This document shows positions 39,371-51,064 of a stretch of 64,000 nt of DNA, one piece after another. Where the stretch lies: the NCBI GenBank assembly GCA_963715045.1, contig CAVQRC010000017.1:206081-270080 (forward strand). Direction: 5' to 3'. Positions within the stretch are counted from its first letter, which is position 1; every line of letters begins with the position of its first letter. This DNA comes from CAVQRC01 sp963715045 (lineage in GTDB: Bacteria > Planctomycetota > Planctomycetia > Pirellulales > Lacipirellulaceae). The position numbers and the translations under genes are program-made. The notes beneath the pieces are model-generated. The model saw only the letters and a program-made list of their open reading frames with translations. It had not been told where the DNA came from and did not search any database.

Positions 39371-39870
39371 ACACGTAGTCGGGTCACTCCGTGACCCGAA
39401 CCAGAATAACGCGTCGCTCGGAACCCGCGGCCGCCGGAATGGCTCCCGTTCGGCGGTGACTCATCCTCCCCGTCACGGAGTGCCGGGCCTACACGTAGTC
39501 GGGTCACTCCGTGACCCGAACCAGAACAACGCGTCGCTCGGAACCCGCAGCCGCCGGAATGGCCCGTTCGGCGGTGACTCATTCTCCCCGTCACGGAGTG
39601 CCGGGCCTACACGTAGTCGGGTCACTCCGTGACCCGAACCAGAATAACGCGTCGCTCGGAACCCGCAGCCGCCGGAATGGCTCGTTCGGCGGTGACTCAT
39701 CCTCCCCGTCACGGAGTGCCGGGCCTACACGTAGTCGGGTCACTCCGTGACCCGAACCAGAACAACGCGTCGCTCGGAACCCGCGGCCGCCAGAATGGCC
39801 CGTTCGGCGGTGACTCATCTCTCCCCGTCACGGAGGCCTACACGTCGTCGGGTCACTCCGTACTACGACC
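39371..39870. repeat. 118-120-bp tandem repeat array, four units plus a partial
   Basis: Units begin ACACGTAGTCGGGTCACTCC at 39371, 39491, 39609 and 39727, with a shortened fifth start at 39840. Each contains the palindrome GGGTCACTCCGTGACCC, a spacer around CGCGTCGCTCGGAACCCGC, and the complementary half CCCGTCACGGAGTGCCGGGC. Units are about 95% alike. The array fills the gap between convergent/tandem minus-strand genes. It is an amplified form of the dispersed repeat family. Confidence 0.9.
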
Positions 39871-41235
39871 TGTCGGGCAGCAACCCGACCAGATCGCGGA
39901 TTGTCTCCGCATGCCGCGGGTCGTCGGCCAGGTTGTGCCACTCGTACGGATCCCGGTCATGATCGTAGAGCTCGCGGGTTCCGTCACGGTACTGAATCAG
40001 CCGCCAACGCTCGGTCCGGACGGCGTGATTTCCCTCGCCATACGTGCAGATCGCCGGCTCCGACCAGGCAGCCGTGGGATCCATGAGCAGCGGACGCAGA
40101 CTCTTTCCCTCGACGTGCGGCGGTACATCGATCCCGGCCAGGTCGCAGAGCGTGGGATAGATCGTGAGAAAGTCGACCGGCCGCTGGCACACGGTTGCGG
40201 GCTTCGTCATTCCCGGCACGACCCAGATAAGGGGCACGGGTGGCCTCTTCCCACAAGGCGAATTTGCGCCAGTGATGCTTCTCACCCAAGTGCCAGCCAT
40301 GATCGCCCCAGAACACGATGATCGTGTTGTCGCGGGATGGGCTCTGCTCGAACGCGTCGAGGAGCCGGCCAATATTCGCGTCGGTGTACGCCACGGTTGC
40401 CAGATACGACTGAATGGCAGACTTCCAGCGACCCGACGCGAGAAATCGCCCGTGATCCGCCCCCGGCCGCGCCATTTTCACGCCGGCCGGCGAGAGGTCC
40501 GCCAGGTCATCCTCCTGATAGGGCGGCAGTTCGATACTCTCCAGCGGAAAGAGTTCGTAGTACTTTCGCGGCACGGCAAACGGCAGGTGCGGCTTGTGCA
40601 GCCCACACGCCAGAAAGAACGGCTGCGTGTGCTCCTGCTGCAATTGCTCGATGCAAAAGTCGACCGTGTGCCAGTCCGCCAGATCGTCGTCGCGCAGGTC
40701 GTGCCCGAGCGGATCGTGAAAACCCTCCATCTTGTCGACGCCTGCACCATGGGCCGGAACCGGAAGTCGCTGGTAAACATCCCACTCGCTCGCGTAAAAG
40801 CTGTCGGAGTGGAAAATCTTTCCCATCCCGATCGTGCGATACCCGGAGGTCCGCAGCGTGTGCGCCACGCTCTTGCCCTCGGGAATCAGCTGCTTCCAGA
40901 AGTCGCGATTGCGATAGCAGCCGGTGGTCGCCGGACGCATCCCGCACATCAACGCCGCACGCGACGGATTGCAGGCCGTGCGCGACGCAATGGGAGTTCG
41001 TGAACGAGGTACCCATCCCCGCCAGGCGATCGATGTGAGGCGTCTTCGTTCGAGGATTCCGGCCCAGATAACCGACCCAATGGTTCAGATCGTCGACGGC
41101 GATGAACAGGAAATTCGGTTTCTCTGCCGCCGCCGCCGCACAGCAAGTCGAGGCCACCCCGATGATAAGCAAGGCTCCGAACCAGCAGAGCACCAGTCTC
41201 TCGGCGCGACTCCGGGTACGCGGCAGGCTTAACAT
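39863..41235 (-). CDS. Iduronate-2-sulfatase-like secreted sulfatase, two frameshifts
   Basis: S1 sulfatase of the same subtype as the gene at 19239. A signal peptide (LVLCWFGALLIIGVASTCCA) precedes FLFIAVDDLNHWVGYLG. An indel near 40985 precedes the signature CNPSRAALMCG with the formylglycine Cys. Next come GMGKIFHSD, ACGLHKPHLPFAVP, and FWGDHGWHLGEKHHW. A second indel near 40245 leads to RPVDFLTIYPTLCDLAGIDV and GNHAVRTERWRLIQYRDG. Corrected length is about 457 residues. The tandem repeat array begins right at its 3' end. The substrate is unknown. Confidence 0.88.
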
Positions 41236-41473
41236 CAGGGAAGTCCTTGTCTATAACCTGAGCGATCGAACAGATCGCGGTCAACATAACACACGATCAG
41301 GTCCGGGCGGGGCACGGGATTTGCCCGTCAGAGGGCAGCGAGCTACGGGACCGCTTGTTTTCCCCGGTTTCCTGGCGGCCCAGCATTCATTTCGCGTAAT
41401 TGGTGAGCAATTTCTGCTCAACCCGTGGGCATCCCGTATGCGCCCGACGGCTTTTCCGGGAGGTATATCGACT

Positions 41474-42953
41474 ATGTCTTCGTCCCCACCAGCCGCCCCG
41501 GCCTTTGACGAGATGTTTGTCGCCGGAGGAGACCCCCGCCCTGTGTGCCGGGAATTCGTCGACCGGCTGGCAGCCGTTTTCCGCCAGCCGACCTCTGCGC
41601 CCGCCAGCGCGGCCGAACTGAATCTGTTCAACATGGGGATCACGTTCAACGTCTACGGGCATGAGGACGGCACGGAGAAGGTCTGGCCGTTCGACCTGCT
41701 GCCGCGAATCATCGATGGGGAGGAGTGGGACCGCATCGAGCAGGGGCTGAAACAGCGGATCCGGGCACTCAATCTGTTCGTCGACGACATCTATAACGAG
41801 CAGCGAATCCTCAAGGACGGAGTCGTGCCGGCGGAACTCGTGCTTGGGGCCGCGACGTACCGCCCGGAAGTCATAGGCATTACCCCGCCCCAGGGCGTGT
41901 GGTGCCACATCAGCGGCGTCGACCTGGTGCGAGATCGAGACGGCACGATTTACGTGCTGGAAGACAACCTGCGGTGCCCGTCGGGCGTGTCGTACGTGCT
42001 GGAAAACCGCGAGATCATGAAGCGGATGTTCTCGCAGATGTTCGAGGGCATGTCGGTCGCGCCGGTCGAGGACTATCCGGAACAGCTGCTGCGACGCTGC
42101 TCGAGTGCGCGCCGCCGCACGACGCACCGACCGACGGCCGTCGTGCTGACGCCCGGCATCTACAATTCGGCCTACTTCGAGCACACGTTTCTGGCCCAGC
42201 AGATGGGCATCGAACTGGTCCAGGGCACCGATCTGGTTGTCGAAAACGGATACGTGTACATGCGGACGACGCCGCGGACTGAAGCGGGTGGATGTGATCT
42301 ATCGCCGCATCGACGACGACTTTCTCGATCCGGCGTGCTTTCGCGCCGATTCGACGCTCGGCGTGCACGGGCTGATGGACGTCTACCGGCACGGCAACGT
42401 CACGCTGGCCAACGCACCCGGGACGGGCGTCGCCGACGACAAGGCGGTCTATGCGTACGTGCCGCAGATCATCAAGTACTACCTGCGCGAGGAACCGATT
42501 CTGCCAACGTTCCGACGTATGTGTGCGTCGATGAGCAGGACCGCGACTACGTCCTGTTCGCATCTCGACGAACTGGTCGTCAAGCCGACCAACGAATCGG
42601 GCGGATACGGAATCCTGATGGGACCGCAGGCGACTCCCCAGGAGCGGGCAGCCTATGTCGATCTGATTCAAGCGAATCCGCGCAATTACATCGCTCAGCC
42701 GATGCTGCAGCTTTCGACGGTCCCCACGCTGATTGACGACAAGCTGCAGCCGCGGCACGTCGATCTGCGGCCGTTCGTGCTCTGCGGCAAGGAGATCTAC
42801 GTGATGCCAGGAGGCCTGACGCGCGTGGCACTCCGGGAGGGATCGATGGTCGTCAACTCCTCGCAGGGAGGCGGCAGCAAGGATACCTGGGTCGTGCGGC
42901 ACCACGACGACCACGCGTCGTCGCAGACTCAACTTCAGTCGGGAGGGAGATAG
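41474..42953 (+). CDS. Circularly permuted ATP-grasp protein (DUF404/DUF407), frameshifted
   Basis: First gene of a five-gene cluster. Start 41474 (MSSSPPAAPAFDEMF) is preferred over the longer open frame. Family blocks: NMGITFNVYGHEDGTEKVWP, DVVYN-type DDIYNEQRILKDG, HISGVDLVRDRDGTIYVLED, NLRCPSGVSYVLENR, and the nucleotide-binding LVVKPTNESGGYGILMGPQ. SMVVNSSQGGGSKDTWVV closes the family domain. An indel near 42275 and a compensating pair at about 42509/42560 disturb the frame; the compensation argues for sequence error. ATP-grasp enzymes form amide or peptide bonds, and this subgroup is proposed to make or extend a peptide-like product. Its substrate is unknown. The gene ends 3 bp before the alpha-E gene. 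Confidence 0.88.
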
Positions 42954-42956
42954 CCG

Positions 42957-43946
42957 ATGCTCAGCCGCGTAGCGGAGTCGGTCTACTGGATGAGCCGCTA
43001 CGTCGAGCGTGCCGAAAACGTCGCCCGCTTTATCGACGTCAATTACAACCTCACGATTGGCGAAGGGGACGCAATTGCCCAGCAATGGGCACCGCTGGTC
43101 AATACGACGGGCGATCATGAGCTGTTCGAGGAACTCTACGGCGAAGCCAGTCGTGAGAACGTCCTGCAGTTCCTCACCTCGGACGAACGCAACCCGAACT
43201 CGATTCGCTCTTGCCTGTCCGCCGCGCGTGAGAATGCCCGCAGCGTGCGGGAGACGATTACGGCCCCGATGTGGGAACAGATCAACAAGTTCTATCTGAT
43301 GGTTCGCGGTGCGGCCCGCGATGAACAGCCGCTGCGGCAGCCGCACGATTTCTGCGACGCGGTCAAGCTGGCCAGCCACTCGCTGCTGGGACTCACCTAC
43401 GCCACGATGTCGCATGGCGAGGCGTGGCACTTTGCCCGCCTCGGCCGACTCATGGAGCGGGCCGACAAGACCTCCCGCATCGTCGATGTGCAGTACTACC
43501 TGCTCCTCCCGACCGCCGCGGACGTGGGGTCGTCTCTCGACGTCGTGCGGTGGTCGGCCTTGCTTCGCTCGGCCAGCGCCCTGGCCATGTATCGCCGCGA
43601 GCATGGGCGGATCACACCCGGCCACGTCGCCGAGTTTCTCCTTCTCGATCGCGATTTTCCCCGCTCGGTCCGCTTCTGCCTGATGCGGGCCCAGGACTCG
43701 CTGGGCGAGATCACGGGCAGCCGGGCCGGCACGTTCAGTTGCCGCTCGGAGCAGATCGTCGGCCGACTCCGGGGTGAGCTAGACTATACGAGCATCGACG
43801 ACGTGATTCAGCAAGGCATGCATGAGTACATCGACGCGTTCCAGACCCAATTGAATGAACTCGGCAACGCCGTTCACGAAGACTTCTTCACGTTGCGTCA
43901 GACTCCTCCTGCGGCGATTCAGCGCCAATTCCAATCGACATCTTGA
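42957..43946 (+). CDS. Alpha-E domain protein (DUF403), 329 aa
   Basis: Intact alpha-E family protein: MLSRVAESVYWMSRYVERAE at the start, then FARLGRLMERADKTSRIVDV and VAEFLLLDRDFPRSVRFC. This all-helical domain carries conserved Arg/Glu pairs (RYVERAEN, RLMERADK) and is almost always encoded beside or fused to the permuted ATP-grasp domain. A helper or catalytic role in the same reaction is proposed in comparative-genomic work but not shown. Spacing of 3 bp upstream and 31 bp downstream indicates an operon. Confidence 0.92.
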   Translation: MLSRVAESVYWMSRYVERAENVARFIDVNYNLTIGEGDAIAQQWAPLVNTTGDHELFEELYGEASRENVLQFLTSDERNPNSIRSCLSAARENARSVRETITAPMWEQINKFYLMVRGAARDEQPLRQPHDFCDAVKLASHSLLGLTYATMSHGEAWHFARLGRLMERADKTSRIVDVQYYLLLPTAADVGSSLDVVRWSALLRSASALAMYRREHGRITPGHVAEFLLLDRDFPRSVRFCLMRAQDSLGEITGSRAGTFSCRSEQIVGRLRGELDYTSIDDVIQQGMHEYIDAFQTQLNELGNAVHEDFFTLRQTPPAAIQRQFQSTS

Positions 43947-43977
43947 GAACGGCCCACCCGGCTGACCGAACCGCCTC

Positions 43978-46900
43978 ATGAGCATCCGCATTGCCCTTCG
44001 CCATCAGACGCGGTATCGGTACGACCGCGACATCGAGCTGGGACCGCAGGTCATCCGGCTCCGCCCGGCCGCGCACTGCCGAACGCCGATCGACAGCTAC
44101 TCGCTCAACGTCCAGCCCGCCGACCATTTCCTCAACTGGCAGCAGGATCCGCACGGCAATTACCTCGCCCGCTGCGTGTTTCCCGAACGCGTCGGCCAGT
44201 TCTCGGTCGAAGTCGAGCTCATCGCCACGCTGTCGGCCATCAACCCCTTCGACTTCTTCCTCGAACCGGCAGCCGAAAGCGTCCCCTTCTGTTACGCGTC
44301 CGAACTCGCCAGAGACCTCGAGCCGTATCTCGCCCGCGAGGCCGAGGGAGTCCAATTCGATGCTCTCGTGGCGTCGATCGATCGATCGCCACAACGGACG
44401 ATCGACTTTCTTGTGGCCCTCAATCGCCAGCTGCAGGAGCGGATCGACTACGTCGTGCGGATGGAACCGGGTGTCCAGACGCCCGAGGAAACGCTGACCA
44501 TCGGCCGCGGCTCCTGCCGTGACTCGGCCTGGCTGCTCGCCCAGGTGCTCCGTCACTTGGGTTACGCGACGCGTTTCGTTTCGGGATACCTCGTGCAGCT
44601 CGTGGCCGACGTCAAGTCGCTCGACGGTCCCTCCGGCCCCTCGGCCGACTTCACGGACTTGCATGCCTGGACCGAAGTCTTCCTGCCCGGAGCGGGCTGG
44701 GTCGGGCTCGATCCCACCTCGGGATTGCTGGCCGGCGAAGGACACATCCCTCTCGCCTGTACCCCGCACCCGATCTCGGCGGCCCCGATCACCGGCGCGC
44801 ACCAGCGCTGCGAGGTCGACTTCGATGTCGAGATGTCGATCGAACGGGTGCACGAAGATCCCCGCGTCACGAAGCCTTACACCGAAGCACAGTGGTCCCG
44901 CATCGAGGCCCTCGGACACGACATCGACGCCCGCCTGGCCGCCGGAGACGTGCGGCTCACGATGGGGGGTGAACCGACGTTTGTATCCATCGACGACATG
45001 GAAGGCGACGAATGGCAGAACACGGCGCACGGTCCGGCCAAGTGGCGGCTGGCCGGCGAACTTGCTGGACCGGCTGCGGACTCGCTTTGCCAAGGGCGGT
45101 CTCGTGCACCACGGACAAGGGAAGTGGTACCCGGGTGAAACGCTTCCCCGCTGGGCACTGCATTGCTACTGGCGGAGCGACGGGGTACCGCTGTGGCGAA
45201 ACCCGAATTTGCTCGCTGCCCACGAAACCGATTACGGCCACGGGACCGAAGAGGCGGAGCGGTTTGCGAAGGCCTTGGCCGAGCGGCTGGCGGTCGACCC
45301 CGGCCACGCGATCCCCGGTTTCGAAGACGCCATGTATTACGCCTGGCGCGAGCGGCGATTGCCCGCCAACGTGACCCCCGGAAACTCGCGAATTGGAAGA
45401 CGAGCTCGAACGCACCCGGATCGCCCGGCTGTTCGAGCAGGGACTCGCCAGCCCGGTCGGCTACGCCCTCCCGCTCGAGTTTCGCTGGTGGGAGCCGCAA
45501 CCCGTGTGGCGAAGTGGCGCGTGGGTCGTTCGGTCGGACGAAATGTTCCTGATCCCGGGCGACTCACCGATGGGCTTTCGCCTGCCGCTCGCCTCGTTGC
45601 TGTACGAAACGCCATCCGAAGAGCCACGGCACTACTTTCAAGCGGACCCCTTCGCGGCGGTTGGCGAGTTACCGGTGCCCCAGACACAGATCTCCTCGGC
45701 GAGCCGCAGATTTCGCTTGGCCGGAAACGGCCAGCACTGGAAGTCCGCCGCGGCCCGTACCGCTCTTCGCGGCCGCCGCCGCCACCGGCGGTGCGGCGGA
45801 AACTGCGAGTCGAACCCGCCTGGCAGAGCGAGCGGCCGACAATCACCCGACGCTGCCGCGGGAGTTCCGCGTCGATCCGCCTCGGAGCGAATTCGACCCG
45901 CCGCAGGATCCATCCGCGGTCATCCGCACCGCCCTGTGCGTCGAGCCGCGGCAGGGTCGCCTGCACGTCTTTATGCCGCCGATCGATCGGGCCGAACGTC
46001 TACATCGATCTCGTCACGGCAATCGAAGATACGTGCCACGCCACCGGCTTACCCGTCGTGATCGAAGGCTACCTGCCACCCCATCACAGCCGCTTCAAAC
46101 ACATCAAGGTGACGCCCGATCCGGGCGTCCTCGAAGTCAACGTTCACCCCGCCCACGACTGGAACGAGCTCGTCGCCATCACGACCGGCGTGTACGAAGA
46201 CGCGCATCACTCCCGCCTCGGCACCGAAAAGTTCGATCTCGACGGTTCGCACACCGGTACCGGCGGCGGCAATCACGTGCTGTTGGGCGGCCCCACACCC
46301 GCCGACAGTCCCTGGCTCCGCCGACCCGACCTGCTCAAGAGTTTTCTCGGTTACTGGCACAATCATCCCTCGTTGTCGTACCTGTTTTCCGGCAAGTTCA
46401 TCGGGCCGACGAGCCAGGCCCCTCGCGTTGACGAGTCTCGTCCCGAGGCCGTCTACGAGCTCAAGATCGCCTTCGAACAGATCGCTCCCGGCCGCGACGT
46501 GCCGCCCTGGATTGTCGACCGCGTGTTCCGCCACTTGCTGGTCGACGTCTCCGGCAATACCCATCGCTCCGAGTTCTGCATCGACAAGCTGTTCTCACCC
46601 GACACGAGCGCGGGGCGGCTCGGCCTCGTCGAGTTCCGCAACCTCGAGATGCCTCCTCATGCCCGGATGAGCCTCACCCAGCAGTTGCTGCTGCGGGCGA
46701 TGGTCGCCCGGTTCTGGGAACAGCCCTACGGCGAACGGCTCGTCGCCTGGAATACCAGTCTCCACGATCGCTGGATGCTGCCGCATTTCGTCTGGCTCGA
46801 CCTCGAAGACGTGCTCGAGGAAATGACGAACGCGGGCTTCCCGCTCGAGCCCGAGTGGTTTGCGTCCCATTTTGAATTCCGCTTCCCGCGGATCGGTGCG

Positions 46901-47440
46901 ATCTGTCAGCGGGGTGTGCAACTCGAGCTTCGCAAAGCGCTCGAACCGTGGCATGTGCTGGGCGAACAGCCGGCCGAAGGGGCGATGGCACGCTACGTCG
47001 ATTCCTCCGTCGAACGACTGCAAGTCAAGGTCAGCGGCTTCACCCACCAGCGCTATGTCGTGACCTGCAATGGCTGCCAGGTGCCGTTGCATCCGACCGG
47101 CCGCGAAGGCGAATTCGTGGCGGGCGTACGGTACCGGGCGTGGCAGCCTCCCAATTGCCTGCACCCCACGCTGGGCGTCGACGCTCCGCTGGTGTTCGAT
47201 CTCGTCGACCAGTGGCAGGGCCGCTCCGTCGGCGGCTGCCAATACCATGTCGGCCATCCGGGCGGCCTCAACCCGACCACGTTTCCGGTCAATGCCCTGG
47301 AAGCCGAGAGTCGCCGGATCACGCGGTTCCTCGGCTTTGGGCATACTCCGGGAGCGGCTAGAATCAGGGCTGCGGATCCCACCGCCGAATATCCACTCAC
47401 GCTCGATCTGCGACGCGGCAAAGCCGGCAACGCGGTTTGA
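43978..47440 (+). CDS. Large transglutaminase-like protein with DUF2126 C-terminal domain, frameshifted
   Basis: About 1,150 residues. The N-terminal ~330 residues are a transglutaminase-like cysteine peptidase: bacterial N-domain (IRIALRHQTRYRYDRDIEL), catalytic Cys in TIGRGSCRDSAWLLAQ, His in DLHAWTEVFLPGAG, Asp in GLDPTSGLLAGE. The rest is the DUF2126 domain, with GGEPTFVSIDDMEGDEW, RWALHCYWRSDGVPLW, EVNVHPAHDWNELV, SHTGTGGGNHVLLGG and FRNLEMPPHARMSL. Indels near 45060, 45385, 45630 and 45980 break the frame, the last two bounding a low-complexity linker. It is co-directional with ATP-grasp and alpha-E genes. It probably cleaves or ligates a peptide bond in the cluster's product. No signal peptide is seen, so a cytoplasmic location is likely. 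Confidence 0.88.
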
Positions 47441-47475
47441 ACACCCCACCGTTCAACATCCATCGGTAATGGTGC

Positions 47476-50170
47476 ATGCAGCAGCGCCAGTCGCAATCGT
47501 TCGACCCGACGCCTGGTTCGCCGGAGTCCCTTCCCGAGGCCGGCCTCCCGCCGGGAGTTGCCTCTCCAGGAAGTGTTTTCGCGGCCTACCGCGTCGCCGA
47601 TTCCAGCAGCTTCGATGAGACCCTTGGCCCGAACGGTCAACCGCGACCGGCCTGGGCCAGGTTCCGGCAATGGATCGACGGCATCGGTGCCGCCGAGCTG
47701 ACGCGTCGCTGGGATCATTCGCAACGGTTGATCTACGAGAATGGGATCGCGACCAGTGCCTATGGCGACCCTGACGCGAGTAAACGGCCCTGGCAACTCG
47801 ATGCCGTACCGCTGCTGATCGAGGAGCAGGAATGGGATACGCTTGCCGCCGGCATTGTGCAGCGGGCGCACCTGCTGTCGCTCGTGCTCGCCGATCTGCA
47901 TGGGCCACAACGCGTGTTCAAAGAACGCGTACTGCCTCCGCAGGTCGTGTACGGACATCCGGGTTTCCTCCCCTGTTACGGCCAGGCGCCTGCCGGCGGA
48001 TCGTTTCTTCATCACTACGCCTGTGATCTGGGCCGGGCCGCGGATGGGAAGTGGTGGGTGCTTGCCGATCGTGCCGAAGCTCCCTCGGGGCTCGGGTTCG
48101 CTCTCGAGAATCGCGTGGTCCTCTCGAGAATGCTGCCCGAAATCTTCCGCAGCTGCAACGTTCGTCGCCTGGCGCCGTTCTTCATCAATCTCAAGTCGGC
48201 GATGACGCTGGCGGCCAAGCGGCACCGAGAGAACCCCCGCATCGTGTTGCTCAGCCGCGGTGCCGAACATGAGAGCTACTTGGAAGACGCTTACCTCGCC
48301 CGCTACCTCGGCTACACACTGGTCCAAGGCAACGATCTCGCGATTCGCGATAACGCCGCCTGGCTCAAGACCCTCGACGGACTGTTGCCCGTCGACGTGG
48401 TGCTCCGCAGACCCAACAGCGAAGCCTGTGACTCGCTCGAATTCAGCGGCGACCAGACACTCGGCGCTGCCGGATTGCTGCACGCCGCCCGATCCGGCAA
48501 CGTGGCGATTTCCAATCCGCTTGGCAGCGGGCTCGCCGAGTCGCCCGTGTTCATGGCGTTTATGCCGAAGCTTTGCAAATTCTTTCTCGCTGAGCCGCTC
48601 GCCATGCCGGGAATCGCGACGTGGTGGTGCGGCGATCCCAAGTCGCTCGAACTACGTCCTCGAGAATCTCGACAAACTCTGCGTCACCTCGGCCTACCGA
48701 CGACGCGGACTGCAACCCACACGAACCGAACCGTTGTCGCGCCTGCCGCTTCCCGAGTTGAAGCAGCGGATACTCGCTCGTCCGAATCAGTTTGTCGCTC
48801 AGGAACGACTCACGGCCTCGACCGCGCCGGTTTGGCGAGACGGGCGGTCATCTGCCGCGAATCTGGTCCTCAGGGCCTTTGCTGTAACGAGTGACCAGTC
48901 GTTCGCGGTGCTGCCCGGCGGACTTGCCCGCACGTCCGAGATCAGCGAGGCGCCTGCCGGTGCTATCCCTGACGGGCGGGGTGGCAAGGATACCTGGATC
49001 ATTTCGTCGCAACCCGTTGAGAACGTCTCGCTCCTTTCAACCCGCGACGATATCGCCGTCCGCAGAAGCGGCTCGGACCTCCCCAGTCGCGTCGCCGACA
49101 ACTTGTTCTGGCTCGGCCGCCAGATCGAGCGGGCTGACGCCGCCGCCCGCTTGCTACGCACCGTTGCCGTAAGGATGACCAGTGAAACCGCCGGAGGCGG
49201 CTCGCAGGAATTGCCTCAGCTCCTCAGGGCACTCGCTGAGCAAGGACAGATCGAACCCGACTACGCCGTCGCCGGCATCAAGGACGCCTTGCCCGATATC
49301 GAAGAAACGTTGCCGCACCTGATCTTTGACACCCGCCAGGCAGGCTCTCTCCGCTGTGTCCTCAATCACCTGGTTCGCGTTGCATCCCTGGTGAGGGATC
49401 GCCTCTCGATCGATTCCTGGCGGATCATTACCCGGATCGATCAGGAGTTTAAGTACCTGTCCCAGAATCACCGTGAACGTGTCCCACGGCCGGGGAATTC
49501 GCTCGCTGAGGCCGATTCTGGGATCGGCTCGAAACTACCCTCGGTTGCCGCCGGGCCCGATCTGACCGATGTCTTGAATCGGGCCAATACCTTGATCGTC
49601 GATCTCGCGGCTCTTCAGGGCATGATTACCGAGGGGATGACGCGATCGCACGTGTTCCGCTTCCTCGACATGGGTCGGCGACTCGAACGGGCCATGCAGA
49701 CGATCGGCCTCGCCCGAAGCTGCTTCATCGGCACCAGCCAGTTTTCAGGTGCGCTCTTCGAAGCCGTCCTGGAAATCGCCGACTGTCTCATGACCTACCG
49801 TTCGCGCTATCTCGCCAACCTGCAACTCGCCGCCGTTCTCGATCTGCTGCTGACCGACGAAACGAACCCTCGCAGCGTGGCGTTTCAGTTGGCCATGCTG
49901 CAGCAGGAAATCGCCGGGCTGCCTCGTGATGAGCACCAGCCCGGCTATCCGCCCCACCTCCGCTTGATCATGTCGATGCTCCACGACGTACGGATGGTCG
50001 ATATCCGGCAGCTGGCCGAATCGCACGCGCTGGATGATCAGGATCAGCTCGCGATGCTGCTGAACCGCTTCGATCGTGAGTTGCCGATGCTTTCGGAAGA
50101 GATTGCTCGACGCTACCTCGTGCATGCGGGACCAACGCGGAAGTTGACCTCCGCACCCATCGAGATCTGA
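47476..50170 (+). CDS. Fused circularly permuted ATP-grasp / alpha-E protein, one frameshift
   Basis: About 898 residues. The N-terminal ~500 residues are a second permuted ATP-grasp domain: QRLIYENGIATSAYGD, HHYACDLGRAADGKWWVLAD, APSGLGFALENRVVLSRMLP and KDTWIISSQPV. An alpha-E domain follows (SRVADNLFWLGRQIERADAA and FRFLDMGRRLERAMQTIGLA). The frame breaks once near 48650. The region aligned with the first protein's VVKPTNESGGYG reads CVTSAYRRRGLQP, so the ATP-site Lys and Gly cluster differ. This copy may have another substrate or altered activity, though the nearby indel makes that tentative. Spacing to its neighbours is 35 and 21 bp. Confidence 0.87.
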
Positions 50171-50191
50171 CAACAGCCTGTAGTTCAATCA

Positions 50192-51064
50192 ATGCTCTAT
50201 CGGGTCACTCACACGACGAAGTACATGTATTCCGAGCAGGTACCGGTGTGCCACAACAAGGTGCACCTCGCACCTCGCAATACGGCTCATCAGAATTGCA
50301 ATGACTACCGCCTGACAATTCATCCTGAACCCGCTTTTCGTGGTGTCCACTACGACTTCTTTGGCAACCGCGTCGACTATTTCTGTATCCAGGACGCATC
50401 TCGCAATCTGACCGTCACGGCGACCAGCCATGTCGACGTCGCGGGTCAGCCGCGGCCGCAGCAGGACGATCCTCCGGCGTGGGAGGAAATTCGCGACCGG
50501 CTTGCCCGGCCGAAGTCGAACGAAGACTTCGAGGCCTGCCTGTATACAACGGCCAGCGAATTCGTCCGTTGCGATCCGGCTTTTGCCGATTATGCCCGGC
50601 CCTCATTCAGTTCCGGCCGCCACGTCCTCGAGGCCAGTCGCGATCTCATGACCCGGATCCACAAGGAGTTCTCCTACGACACGCGGGCCACGAATATCAG
50701 TACACCTGTCGAAGAGGTGCTGGAGAAGAAAGCGGGCGTCTGCCAGGACTTTGCCCACCTCCAGATCAGTTGTCTGCGGTCGCTCGGTCTGGCGGCCCGC
50801 TACGTGAGCGGTTATCTGCGAACGGTGCCGCCCCCGGGCCGCCCGCGACTCGAAGGAGCCGATGCCTCGCACGCCTGGCTGAGTGTCTATTGCGGATCGC
50901 TCGGATGGGTCGACATCGATCCCACCAACGACGTGATCACCGAAACCGATCACGTCACGCTCGGCTTCGGCCGCGACTATGGCGATGTCTGCCCGATCCA
51001 GGGCGTTTTCGTCGGCGGAGGAGACCACTCGATGTCCGTCTCCGTCGACGTGCTTCCGCTGTAG
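50192..51064 (+). CDS. Transglutaminase-like protease family protein, 290 aa
   Basis: Intact compact relative of the cluster's large transglutaminase. N-domain: LYRVTHTTKYMYSEQVPVCH. The catalytic triad is visible as Cys in EKKAGVCQDFAHL, His in GADASHAWLSVY and Asp in WVDIDPTNDV. The C-terminal GRDYGDVCPIQGVFVGGGDH is typical. It is the last gene of the cluster, 21 bp after the fused ATP-grasp/alpha-E gene. That three-domain combination is widespread and often neighbours the proteasome-like peptidase Anbu, which is absent here. Role is inferred as processing of the ATP-grasp product. Confidence 0.92.
   Translation: MLYRVTHTTKYMYSEQVPVCHNKVHLAPRNTAHQNCNDYRLTIHPEPAFRGVHYDFFGNRVDYFCIQDASRNLTVTATSHVDVAGQPRPQQDDPPAWEEIRDRLARPKSNEDFEACLYTTASEFVRCDPAFADYARPSFSSGRHVLEASRDLMTRIHKEFSYDTRATNISTPVEEVLEKKAGVCQDFAHLQISCLRSLGLAARYVSGYLRTVPPPGRPRLEGADASHAWLSVYCGSLGWVDIDPTNDVITETDHVTLGFGRDYGDVCPIQGVFVGGGDHSMSVSVDVLPL

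Noticed and set aside
39371..39870. CRISPR array or coding tandem-repeat protein
   Set aside because: Whole 118-120-bp units are repeated with no variable spacers. The frames through it come from periodicity and lack a start or homology.
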